This document shows, in pieces, positions 15,667-24,686 of a stretch of DNA of 34,197 nt. The notes under the pieces are model-generated. The model was not told the DNA's origin. It worked only from the letters and a program-made list of their open reading frames with translations, and searched no databases. How positions within the stretch are numbered: the stretch's first letter is position 1; each line of letters opens with the position of its first letter. Origin of the DNA: Candidatus Saccharimonadota bacterium (GTDB lineage Bacteria > Patescibacteriota > Saccharimonadia > Saccharimonadales > UBA4665); the NCBI GenBank assembly GCA_014378615.1, contig JACMNI010000032.1, forward strand, positions 1-34,197. The letters are read 5' to 3'. The position numbers and the translations under genes are program-made.

Positions 15667-18219
15667 CTAGTATTTAGTAACAGTCTTTGACGTTTGGCTA
15701 ACGTTGCCAGCTGCGTCCTTGGCTTTGGCCAAAATAGTGTGTGTGCCTCGACTAACTTTGCTACCGTTGGTATTCCAGGACGTAGATAGGGTGTTTCCCT
15801 GTCCGCTGGCATACAGGCGACCGTCTATGTAAATTTCTAGGTTAGATAGTGCGACGTTATCTGACGCATTGGTGGAGATTGTTACGTTGCCCTTAACGGT
15901 GGCGCCGTTTGAAGGTGCGGTTAGGTTTACCACGGGTGGTATTGTGTCGGCGGTAGGTGCTGTAACTGGCGCGGGTGGCTGTACTGGCGCTGGGGTCGCG
16001 AAGGCGATCCAGTTTATGTCGCCAAGGTATCCCGAGGCGGCGGCTTTCTCAATGTACAAGCGTACAATGTGCGGTCCGGCGGTGAGGTTAACTGCGTCTT
16101 TAGTAATCGTTGTAAAGGTGTCGTACGATCCAGTCACTGGCACGGCTACTGCGCCGGTAACGTTGACCCCGTCTACTTCAGCATGAAGACTAGCACCGCT
16201 TGCAACGGCGGCCACCCGGGCCTGGAATTGGTAGGTGCCGGCTGTTGGCACGGTTACGGAGTATTCTACCCATTCATCTTGCTGGACCCAGCCGAGTTTG
16301 AAGCCGCCTTCAGCGCTTTGACTGACGTCCACAGCATCGGTTCGATACAGTCCACCGTTATTGGCGGGGTCGAGATCGTGGAAAGCGACTCCTTCTCCGC
16401 CCTGGTCATAGTTTTCGGCTTCAATGCGCCCCGGTAGCGACACTGCACTGTTGTACGGCGCTTGCGTGACTGGAGTAGGCGTCGGTGTCGGTGTTGGAGA
16501 TGGCGTAGGTGTCGGTGTAGGCGTAGGGCTGGTGCTACCGCCGGGATTAGCAGCGTCCAATAGCGGTGGCACGGGTGGGGCGTCGGTACTTACTGTTCCA
16601 GTGGCGTCCTGACCTTGGGCCTGCCAGTTCGTGAAATTAAATGTAGTGGTGTTGTTGCCACTAGCGCCGTACCAGGCGAAAGCTGCTGTACCGGTACCAA
16701 CAGATGTTGGAAAGAAATATTTGTTATTTGCAAATCGGTTATTGCCGCCGCTAAAGTATCGAGTACAGGGGGTTGGTACGCCATTGCAGTCGACCATGAT
16801 CCCGTTTAATTGCCCGTTGGGGTTCGGGTAATAGACGTTGCCGCTGGTCGCTCGGGACATGATAATAGTGTTGTCGTGGATGTTCAAATTGGTCAATTCC
16901 CAACTACCGATGGTACTGTTGCTGGCTATTCGGCCATCTTGGTAGGCTACGATACCACCGCCGTAATTGCCGCTAATGTAATTGTTGTACATCTCTACAT
17001 CGCGGGAGTTAGTCGTAACGATACCGGTCCTTCCGAGGTACCAGCCGTAGCCAGTATTACCATTATTGCGAATAATATTGTTACGAATGGTGGCTTTATA
17101 GCTTATTTCCCATGACAATCCGCTGAAAGCGTTATCTTCCGAGATATTATTTTCGATAAGCGCGTTATTGTTGTTAATGTCGTACCAGATTCCGGCACCA
17201 TAGTTATGGTGAAACCAGTTGTTAGACATGGTACTACTTCCAGAGTAGGCAAACTTCATGGCGCCACCTTCGAAGCCAGGATCGGTGTGTTCGGCGTTGT
17301 TATATGACAATTCGTTGTTATCGGTAATATTTACTCCGCCGCCAATACCGAGCTGCCCATTTTTAGTAATTATGCTATTGCGGAGTTCACCGCCGTACAT
17401 CATCATTCCCTGCCCGTGGTTGAGGCGAATTACGCTATTAATGATCTGAGCGTTACCTTGGAAGCGTAGAGCTGGAGTTTGGATAGGGTTGCCGAACTTT
17501 TCTATCGTTACGTTCTTTATGACGTTATTGCTATAGCCTAGGAGAGCAGCAGCTTGATTAGCCCCGGCTGGATCAGCGGTAGCGGCAGATGTTTCTACCG
17601 TTACACCGTTTGGATTGTCGCCAATGTAAATGCGGCTGGCGCCGTAATCAAAGAAGAACTTTCCAGGAGCAACTTTGGCTAAGCTATCAACTTGTACCAA
17701 GCTGGTTTGACCAATAAATACGTCCTCGGCTTTGTTGCACATATTGTATTCAGCTTCCGGACATAAGTTGTAGCCGCTAGCTATTTTTTCTGGGAAGCGT
17801 TGGGTTTGACCATCTATGTACCAAGTCGTACCAGATTGCTGCCAACCGGTTAGCACTTTAGAGCCATTAATAGAAGCGCCCGGAAAACCTAAGAGTTGTT
17901 GCCCTGTCTTTAGCGTCACATTGTTAGTTAAACGATGAGCGCCTGTAGCCAGCCCAAATTTAGTACCGTCTGGCTTGGAGTCCACTAAGGCCTGGTTGAA
18001 CTGACCCGGTTGCACTAACACGTCATATAACGGCGTATAACTGGTATCAATTCCCCGAGCCGGCAAGCCAGTAGCGCCGGCAAATAGCAGCGTACTTATT
18101 CCAAGCAAGCCGAACAGGCCTACAACTATCAGTAATGATTTTTTAGTTTTGAGTTTACTGTTAACAAAATTTCCGGTGCCTCCGGTTACTACTTCTGATT
18201 TCCCACTAGTTTCAGACAT
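15667..18219 (-). CDS. Large membrane-anchored/secreted protein: right-handed parallel beta-helix + PT-rich linker + CBM6-like domain + bacterial Ig-like domain
   Basis: N-terminal TM SLLIVVGLFGLLGISTLLFAGA; repeated NN..I..N motifs of beta-helix; IEAENYDQGG...DEWVEYSVTVPTAGTYQFQARVA CBM6-like; C-terminal DTIPPVVNLTAPSNGATVKGNVTISTNASDNVALSNLEIYIDG Ig-like. RBS AAGGAAG. Confidence 0.85.
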   Translation of the reverse strand: MSETSGKSEVVTGGTGNFVNSKLKTKKSLLIVVGLFGLLGISTLLFAGATGLPARGIDTSYTPLYDVLVQPGQFNQALVDSKPDGTKFGLATGAHRLTNNVTLKTGQQLLGFPGASINGSKVLTGWQQSGTTWYIDGQTQRFPEKIASGYNLCPEAEYNMCNKAEDVFIGQTSLVQVDSLAKVAPGKFFFDYGASRIYIGDNPNGVTVETSAATADPAGANQAAALLGYSNNVIKNVTIEKFGNPIQTPALRFQGNAQIINSVIRLNHGQGMMMYGGELRNSIITKNGQLGIGGGVNITDNNELSYNNAEHTDPGFEGGAMKFAYSGSSTMSNNWFHHNYGAGIWYDINNNNALIENNISEDNAFSGLSWEISYKATIRNNIIRNNGNTGYGWYLGRTGIVTTNSRDVEMYNNYISGNYGGGIVAYQDGRIASNSTIGSWELTNLNIHDNTIIMSRATSGNVYYPNPNGQLNGIMVDCNGVPTPCTRYFSGGNNRFANNKYFFPTSVGTGTAAFAWYGASGNNTTTFNFTNWQAQGQDATGTVSTDAPPVPPLLDAANPGGSTSPTPTPTPTPSPTPTPTPTPVTQAPYNSAVSLPGRIEAENYDQGGEGVAFHDLDPANNGGLYRTDAVDVSQSAEGGFKLGWVQQDEWVEYSVTVPTAGTYQFQARVAAVASGASLHAEVDGVNVTGAVAVPVTGSYDTFTTITKDAVNLTAGPHIVRLYIEKAAASGYLGDINWIAFATPAPVQPPAPVTAPTADTIPPVVNLTAPSNGATVKGNVTISTNASDNVALSNLEIYIDGRLYASGQGNTLSTSWNTNGSKVSRGTHTILAKAKDAAGNVSQTSKTVTKY
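16473..16530 (-). repeat. Low-complexity repeat encoding PTPTPTPTPSPTPTPTPTP linker
   Basis: Tandem ggcgtaggtgtcggtgta-type hexamers encoding Pro-Thr dipeptides. Confidence 0.85.
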
Positions 18220-18318
18220 TGGTGCTTCCTTGCTATTATTCCTTACCCTAAAAATAGCACGGCCTTAGCATAAGCACAATGATGCCTCTGTTTCGAGGCT
18301 TCTGTGGCGAGATCAGAA

Positions 18319-20550
18319 TTAGTCGGTGCGGGCGTCTTGGGTTAGCAAACGGGCGCGCATCTCTTGGAAGCGTTTCTGCTGGTCGGCGGCTAGCTCTTCT
18401 GGAGACTTGACCTTCTCGGCCGGTTGCTCTGGCTGGCCGGGTTGGGCTGGTTGGCCGTTCTGACCATTCTGCTGGCGGCCATCGGGCCGATTACCGCCCC
18501 CGCCACTAATGACATTGATGACCGGGATAACAATTGGGCTACGCTGGGTCTGTTCAAACAAGTAATGGGTGATGTGGTCTTTGAGTTCCACCTTGAAGCG
18601 GTCGAGGTCGACGCGCTTGAAGCGCTGTTGGACGGCTCGTTTTAGTTCTACCCGGAGGCCATTCATGATCTCTTCGTTGTCTCGCATGTAGATGAAGCCG
18701 CGACTAATGATGTCGGGGCTAGTCATGAGGTTGCCCGATTTTTTATCGATGGTTAGGATGATGGCCACCAGTCCCTCTTCGCTGAGCAGTACGCGGTCTT
18801 TAACGACGACGTTGCTAACGAGCGCCCCAGTTTGGTCGACTAAGATTGTCCCGTGCGGCACTTCGCCGATAGTCTCCATTTTGTCGGGAGTAAAGGCTAG
18901 CACTTGGCCGTTCTCGGCGTTGACGGTATTAGCCCGCGGTATCCCCTGCTCAACGGCAAGATCAATGTGGCGTTGTTTGACGCGATAAGCGCCGTAGATT
19001 GGTACAAAGAATTTAGGCTGGGTAAGCTGGATCATTTCGGCGTACTCGTCGCGGCTGGCGTGGCCAGATACGTGGAGCGGTCCCACGCCGTCAAGTTCGT
19101 GGTTACGGTGTTCGAAGACATGGACGTGCTTGCGCACGAGGCCGTCGACCATGTCACCAATGAGGGAGTCGTTGCCACTTTCTGGAATTGGCGTACTGGA
19201 AAGGACGACGGTGTCTTGTTCCTTTAGTTTCACGTGACGGTGTTCACCGTTGGCCATACGCTGCAGCGCCGAGCTTGGCTCGCCCTGACTACCAGTACAG
19301 ACCACGACGACATCGGTGTCGTTCATAGTAGCCACGCTGGCGATAGGTACGAAAGTTCCCTTCGGAACGCGCACAAAGCCGTGGCGAATAGCCATTTCTA
19401 ACGTGCTGACCATGCTGCGGCCGTCCATGGCAACCTTGCGACCATTGTGCACGGCGGCGTTGATAATCATCTGAACCCGGTTCATGTTGGTACTAAAGAG
19501 TCCAACAAAGATACGGCCGGGAGCCTGATTGATAATATCGATAAAGCTTTGTTCGATGGTCGATTCACTTGGCGTTCGGCCGGAGCGCTCAACAGTAGTA
19601 CTTTCACTAAGAAGTGCTAGTACACCTTCGTCACCTAGGGCTTTAAGGCGATCGTAATCACTGCGCTCGTGGTCGAGCGGATTAGGGTCAAAGCGGAAGT
19701 CACCGGTGTTAATGATGCGGCCAACGGGCGTGTCTAGAACAATACAGGTCGAGCCCGGGATAGAGTGGGTAATGCGCACTAGTTCCACGAAGAATTCACC
19801 TATCTTTAGGCGTTCGTGAGTATTCTCGTTCATCATGACGGTCTTGAGCTCAAAGCCGTCGGGCATTGGCAGGCCGAAGTTATTGAAGATTTCTTCAACG
19901 CGACCGATAGTAAAGTTACTGCCATAAATTGGCGCTGGATACAGCGGCACGATGTGCGGCAAGCCGCCGATGTGGTCTAAGTGTCCGTGCGTAATAATGT
20001 AGGCGCGGATTTTGTGCTTGATCTGATCTAGGTAGGCCGTGTCGACAATACCATAGTTGATTCCTGGTAGGTCTACCCCGAGGTCATTGCCACAGTCAAG
20101 GATGACGGCGTCATTAATGTATTCAACCAAAATCATGTTCTTAGAACCACCGCCGTCCATGCCACCGAGTCCGATGATCTTAAGGCGTGGGGTATCATCT
20201 ATTTGATTGGCGCGTTGCGGTTTGACGGCGTCGGCTGTCTGGTACTTGGTAGCAATGCGCTGGGCATCCATCTGCGAACGCTTCTGGGCTCGGACGGCTT
20301 GACCTCGCGAGGTGCTGAGCGAGCCGCTAAGGGGTGGCTTTCCGCCGCCTTGGCCGTTGCCGCCGCCGTTACCGCCACGACCGCGTCCACCGCGGCTGCG
20401 ATTTTGACCGCTTTGGCCGCCGCCAGTACCCTGGCCGGCACTGCTGCCGTCAGATCGAGGACCACGCGGCGGTCGGCTACGATTATCGTTGTTAGTTGGC
20501 TGGTCGCTTGATGCGCCGCCGTTGTTGGTGTTATTAGTTTCTGGTTCCAT
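18319..20550 (-). CDS. rnj: Ribonuclease J with Gly/Arg/Asn-rich N-terminal extension
   Basis: ITHGHLDHIGG metallo-beta-lactamase motif, NTGDFRFDPNPLD, HVSGHASRDEYAEMIQLTQPKFFVPIYGAYR; RBS AAAGGAG. Confidence 0.95.
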   Translation of the reverse strand: MEPETNNTNNGGASSDQPTNNDNRSRPPRGPRSDGSSAGQGTGGGQSGQNRSRGGRGRGGNGGGNGQGGGKPPLSGSLSTSRGQAVRAQKRSQMDAQRIATKYQTADAVKPQRANQIDDTPRLKIIGLGGMDGGGSKNMILVEYINDAVILDCGNDLGVDLPGINYGIVDTAYLDQIKHKIRAYIITHGHLDHIGGLPHIVPLYPAPIYGSNFTIGRVEEIFNNFGLPMPDGFELKTVMMNENTHERLKIGEFFVELVRITHSIPGSTCIVLDTPVGRIINTGDFRFDPNPLDHERSDYDRLKALGDEGVLALLSESTTVERSGRTPSESTIEQSFIDIINQAPGRIFVGLFSTNMNRVQMIINAAVHNGRKVAMDGRSMVSTLEMAIRHGFVRVPKGTFVPIASVATMNDTDVVVVCTGSQGEPSSALQRMANGEHRHVKLKEQDTVVLSSTPIPESGNDSLIGDMVDGLVRKHVHVFEHRNHELDGVGPLHVSGHASRDEYAEMIQLTQPKFFVPIYGAYRVKQRHIDLAVEQGIPRANTVNAENGQVLAFTPDKMETIGEVPHGTILVDQTGALVSNVVVKDRVLLSEEGLVAIILTIDKKSGNLMTSPDIISRGFIYMRDNEEIMNGLRVELKRAVQQRFKRVDLDRFKVELKDHITHYLFEQTQRSPIVIPVINVISGGGGNRPDGRQQNGQNGQPAQPGQPEQPAEKVKSPEELAADQQKRFQEMRARLLTQDARTD

Positions 20551-20592
20551 TGTTTCTCCTTTTCGAGTTCAATGTTTGTGTCTTGGCTATTG

Positions 20593-21204
20593 CTAGCTAG
20601 ACTTAATTTTATTCATAATTATGGGGATCACTGCAAAGTCATCTATCAGGGTTTGGCGCTGCGCCGGGTTGTACAAGGCAGCGGCTGGGTGAAAGAGAGG
20701 CAAAATGATTACCTCAAGTATATCACCCTTGTTCTCCTTTAAGCTCAGTTTGACCCGTTTGGGTTCCCCGTGGACTTTACTGATTTGCAGGTCCGGTAAG
20801 AAGCAGTTCATGCTGTGGCGCCCGAGGGTAACCACAATCTTTGGCTGAATCACTTCTAACTGGCTCTGTAAATACGGCAGAAAAGCCTTCTTTTCGTCTG
20901 GTTTCGGGTCGCGGTTATCTGGTGGACGGTACTTAACAATATTGGTTATGTAGATGTCTTCGCGCTGCAAGCCAATCATTTCCAGCATCTGGTTGAGGAA
21001 CTTCCCGCTAGCGCCGACAAAAGGTTTACCCAGTTCATCTTCTTTCTTGCCCGGAGCCTCACCGATGATAACGATGTTGGCGTTGGGGTTACCCTCCCCA
21101 AAGACTAGCTGCGTAGCCTGTTCTTTTAACTCTGGCGTTATGCCGTCATCTAAAATGCGTTGTTTGACGGCCTCGAGCCGGTCTTGCTTATCGGTGTTTG
21201 GCAC
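20593..21204 (-). CDS. Uracil-DNA glycosylase, family 4-like (lacks expected Fe-S cysteines)
   Basis: FGEGNPNANIVIIGEAPGKKEDELGKPFVGASGKFLNQML; NIVKYRPPDNRDPKPDE; HPAAALYNP. Confidence 0.88.
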   Translation of the reverse strand: MPNTDKQDRLEAVKQRILDDGITPELKEQATQLVFGEGNPNANIVIIGEAPGKKEDELGKPFVGASGKFLNQMLEMIGLQREDIYITNIVKYRPPDNRDPKPDEKKAFLPYLQSQLEVIQPKIVVTLGRHSMNCFLPDLQISKVHGEPKRVKLSLKENKGDILEVIILPLFHPAAALYNPAQRQTLIDDFAVIPIIMNKIKSS

Positions 21205-21412
21205 GGACTGGCCTTTTGCTGAATGCTAGCTTCAAAAATTTGAATGCGTTTTGTAAAAAGCCGACCAAAAATACGAGGGTTAACAGATACCACCACAAAT
21301 TTCCGCTGTCGATTGCTAGGCTGGCAAAGCCGTAACAGATGGCCAGCTCGAGCACCGCAAAAACTAACAGCCCAATTTTAGTTTTGTGCCAGGCGTCGAG
21401 CTGCCGGATCAT
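21188..21412 (-). CDS. Small two-TM membrane protein (74 aa)
   Basis: Two hydrophobic segments; lies between pnp and udg with a 17-nt overlap with udg. Confidence 0.65.
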   Translation of the reverse strand: MIRQLDAWHKTKIGLLVFAVLELAICYGFASLAIDSGNLWWYLLTLVFLVGFLQNAFKFLKLAFSKRPVRAKHR

Positions 21413-21416
21413 CTAG

Positions 21417-23558
21417 TTATTCAGTTCCCTGCGCTTCAGGCAAGGCAGCGCGCATGGAGAGCTGGAGGCGGCCACGCTCGTCGATGCCGAGTAATTTAAC
21501 GCTTACTAGGTCGCCTTCTTTGACGACGTCGCTCGGGTGGCCGACGCGTTCATTGCTCATTTCTGAAACGTGCACCAGGCCGTCTTTGCCCGGCATGATT
21601 TCTACGAAAGCACCAAAGTCCATGACGGTCTTAACGGGGCGATCGGTGTAGATCTTACCGACTTCCGGGTCTTCGGTAATGCCGAGTATCCAGGCTTTGG
21701 CGGCGGCAATGCTCTCGCCGTCGGGGCTGGCGATCATGACGGTACCGTCGTCTTTGATGTCAATTTGGGTGTTAGTTTCGGCGGTGATGCGCTGGATAGT
21801 CTCACCGCCCTTACCGATGATTTCGCGAATCTTATCAGGGTTAATCTGGATAGATTCAACGCGTGGTGCATATGGGCTCATGGCCTTTGGCGTGTTAATG
21901 GTGGCTTCCATGTGCTCAAGAATGTGGAATCGCCCCTCTTTGCCCTGTACTAGAGCTTTTTTGAGCGTTTCAACTGGCAGCCCGTGCACCTTCATGTCCA
22001 TCTGCAGCGCCGTTATACCTTTACGGGTTCCGGTAACCTTAAAGTCCATGTCGCCGGCGAAGTCTTCGGCATCGGCGATGTCGCTGAGTACGATGGCTTT
22101 GTCGCCTTCGACCATAAGGCCCATGGCAATACCACTAACAAGCGCCTTCAGTGGCACACCAGCATCGAGTAACGCGAGGACGCTCGAACAGGTAGCGGCC
22201 ATACTTGTCGAACCGTTTTGGCTCATAATTTCAGTTACGGAACGGATGGCGTACGGGAATTCGGCTTCTGATGGCAAAACGGCAGTAACGGCACGCTCGG
22301 CGAGGTAGCCGTGGCCGATTTCGCGGCGGCCCGGTGAACCAAGGCGGCGGACTTCACCGACGGTGTAGCCAGGAGCGTTGTAGTGGTGGAAGTAGCGGCG
22401 TTCGCCTTCTTTTTCCATGGTATCTACTACTTGGTTGAAGCTGAGTGGTGCCAAGGTAACAATGTTGAGGGCTTGGGTCATACCGCGAGTAAACAGGCTG
22501 GAGCCGTGAGCACGTGGCAGTAAGCCAACTTCGCTGCTGAGGGTACGGATTTCGGTAAAGCCACGGCCATCGGGACGGACATTGTGGTTCAAAATGCCAT
22601 CACGTACATCTTTATGCACGGCTGTCTGAAAGGCTTCGGCGTAGGTATTGGCGTTGGCGGCGTAGTCTTCGTGCTTCTCGGCCATGGCGAGTTGCAGCTC
22701 ATCTTTAAGGTTGCTGACCAAAACGTTACGCTCGGGGTACGGCTTGCGAAGGTCTTCGCCGAGGCGACCCTCTATCCAGTCGTTAACTTCAGTTTGGATG
22801 GTGGCGTCTGGAAGGTCGAGGGTGTATTCCTGCTTGGAAACGCCAACTTTGGCGGCCAGTTCCTGCTGCAGGGCAATGGCGGGTTGCATAGCTTCGAAGG
22901 CGTAAGCGATGGCTTCAGCCACCTGCTCTTCGGTCACTTCTGAGGCTCCGGCCTCTACCATCATGACGCCGTCTTTGGTACCAGCTACTACTAGGTCGAG
23001 GTCGCCGTCATCAAGCTGAGCTGGCGTGGCAAAGGCAGTGTACTTACCATCAACTAGGCCAACCCGGAGGCCGGCAACGGGGCCGTTAAACGGCGCACCG
23101 GTCAGCATAAACGCGGCGCTGAGGGCAATCATGGCAATCATGTCGGGGCGGAAGCTTGGATCCATACTGAGGACGCTGGCGACACCCTGGGCTTCGTGGC
23201 GGTAACCTTTGGGCCACAGCGGGCGTATTGGTCGGTCAATTAAACGGCCAATTAAGATTGCGTCGTCACTCGGGCGACCTTCCCTTTTAATAAATCGGCT
23301 ACCAGAAATTTTACCAGCGGCATACATTTTTTCTTCATAATCGATGCTCAGCGGAAAGTAGTCGAAGCCGCTCAGGCTCTTGTTACTGACCATGGCAGTA
23401 CCGAGAACGACTGTGTCGCCGTAGCGGGCCAAAACTGAAGCCGAAGTACGGAAGCCAACACGGCCGACTTCTAAGCTAAGGGTTTTGCCACATAGCTCGG
23501 TAGTAACGGTAATAATGTCTTTACCGAGGGGGTTAATAGTTTGTCCATTATTAGGCAT
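21417..23558 (-). CDS. pnp: Polyribonucleotide nucleotidyltransferase (PNPase)
   Basis: RNase PH repeats, KH (IIGKGGETIQRITAETNTQIDI) and S1 (DFGAFVEIMPGKDGLVHVSEMS) domains. ATG 23558 has AGAAGG RBS; preferred over 23603. Confidence 0.96.
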   Translation of the reverse strand: MPNNGQTINPLGKDIITVTTELCGKTLSLEVGRVGFRTSASVLARYGDTVVLGTAMVSNKSLSGFDYFPLSIDYEEKMYAAGKISGSRFIKREGRPSDDAILIGRLIDRPIRPLWPKGYRHEAQGVASVLSMDPSFRPDMIAMIALSAAFMLTGAPFNGPVAGLRVGLVDGKYTAFATPAQLDDGDLDLVVAGTKDGVMMVEAGASEVTEEQVAEAIAYAFEAMQPAIALQQELAAKVGVSKQEYTLDLPDATIQTEVNDWIEGRLGEDLRKPYPERNVLVSNLKDELQLAMAEKHEDYAANANTYAEAFQTAVHKDVRDGILNHNVRPDGRGFTEIRTLSSEVGLLPRAHGSSLFTRGMTQALNIVTLAPLSFNQVVDTMEKEGERRYFHHYNAPGYTVGEVRRLGSPGRREIGHGYLAERAVTAVLPSEAEFPYAIRSVTEIMSQNGSTSMAATCSSVLALLDAGVPLKALVSGIAMGLMVEGDKAIVLSDIADAEDFAGDMDFKVTGTRKGITALQMDMKVHGLPVETLKKALVQGKEGRFHILEHMEATINTPKAMSPYAPRVESIQINPDKIREIIGKGGETIQRITAETNTQIDIKDDGTVMIASPDGESIAAAKAWILGITEDPEVGKIYTDRPVKTVMDFGAFVEIMPGKDGLVHVSEMSNERVGHPSDVVKEGDLVSVKLLGIDERGRLQLSMRAALPEAQGTE

Positions 23559-23684
23559 AGTGGAACCTTCTTTCTTTGTTAGAGCATCTTCGGCAGTGTT
23601 CAAATATACAGCGCGTCTTGTGCTATAGCACTAGGTATATCTGTGGCACTACCGGAGAGCTTGAACGTTAATGTGCACAAGTTG

Positions 23685-23707
23685 GTCGCCTCGAGATTCG
23701 AGACGAC
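23685..23707 (-). promoter_or_regulatory. RNA hairpin in rpsO-pnp intergenic region
   Basis: Minus-strand GUCGUCUCGA-AUC-UCGAGGCGAC: 10-bp stem with one U-G wobble, between rpsO stop and pnp start; no following U-tract. Confidence 0.5.
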
Positions 23708-23721
23708 TAGCTATGCATTAA

Positions 23722-23988
23722 CTAGCGACGGATGCCGAGCTTAGCGATCAGGTCTAGGTAGGCCTGGCTATCGCGAGCGGCGATGTAGCGCAGCATACGG
23801 CGGCGCTTACCGACCATCTGCAGTAGACCACGGCGAGCCATGAAGTCGTGCTTGTTGACCTTTAAGTGCTCGGTGATTTCCTTGATGCGCTCAGTGAGAA
23901 CACCGACCTGCGCGCTCGAACCACCAGTGTCCTTAGCGTGCACTTGCACGTCTTTGATAATGGCTTGTTTCTTTTCAGTTGTAATCAT
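23722..23988 (-). CDS. rpsO: 30S ribosomal protein S15
   Basis: DTGGSSAQVGVLTERIKEITEHLKVNKHDFMARRGLLQMVGKRRRMLRYI. Confidence 0.96.
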   Translation of the reverse strand: MITTEKKQAIIKDVQVHAKDTGGSSAQVGVLTERIKEITEHLKVNKHDFMARRGLLQMVGKRRRMLRYIAARDSQAYLDLIAKLGIRR

Positions 23989-24032
23989 ATAGACCCTATA
24001 TTACCAGATGATGGCCCCTGGCGCAAGACGGT

Positions 24033-24680
24033 CTACTTCATACCAAGTGATTGGCCAGGAAGCAGTGGCATGGAGTCAGGGTTGCTTAGCGTTTGGCTGC
24101 TACCAGCCTCATAGGCGTATAGAGTATTTCCTTCTTTACCCGCATTGGTATAGCCGATAAGGCTTAACTCAGGTCGTTCAGGGTCAAACGGTATAAATTC
24201 TAAATTGGTAGAAGAATATGGCACCGCTGTTATTTGAACATCGCCGTTGGCGTCAGAGCCAGCAATACCGATGAAAGCGCCATCTAGAATATTACCTTTA
24301 GTGGGTAGGACTCCGTCTTCGCTATACTGCGTTAAGATGATCGGATCCCGGTAAACAACCCTGGGCTCGGTGCGGCCAGACCTGTCGATGACTTCCCCAT
24401 GAGCAACCCTCATTGTTAGGCTGTTTAAAGGGCCTTTATTTAACTTTAGATCTTCGGTGTATTGGGCGGCTAACTTAGTTGCATAGACAGCATTGTAGGC
24501 CTCGATTTGAGCAATATTAATCTGCTCTTTTTTGGAGGGTCCATCATAACTGGTAGCCTTGCCGACAGCTATGCCTGAGCCGAAAAGAGCGGCAGCTGCT
24601 AAGCCAGTAGCAAGCGCTTTCTTAGCTAACTTATTTTTACTGGTTAGTTGTATTTCGTGTGGTTGTTTTGTGGTCATCAA
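24033..24680 (-). CDS. Uncharacterised membrane-anchored/secreted protein (215 aa)
   Basis: N-terminal hydrophobic helix KKALATGLAAAALFGSGIAVG; located between truB and rpsO. Confidence 0.65.
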   Translation of the reverse strand: MMTTKQPHEIQLTSKNKLAKKALATGLAAAALFGSGIAVGKATSYDGPSKKEQINIAQIEAYNAVYATKLAAQYTEDLKLNKGPLNSLTMRVAHGEVIDRSGRTEPRVVYRDPIILTQYSEDGVLPTKGNILDGAFIGIAGSDANGDVQITAVPYSSTNLEFIPFDPERPELSLIGYTNAGKEGNTLYAYEAGSSQTLSNPDSMPLLPGQSLGMK

Positions 24681-24686
24681 TATATA

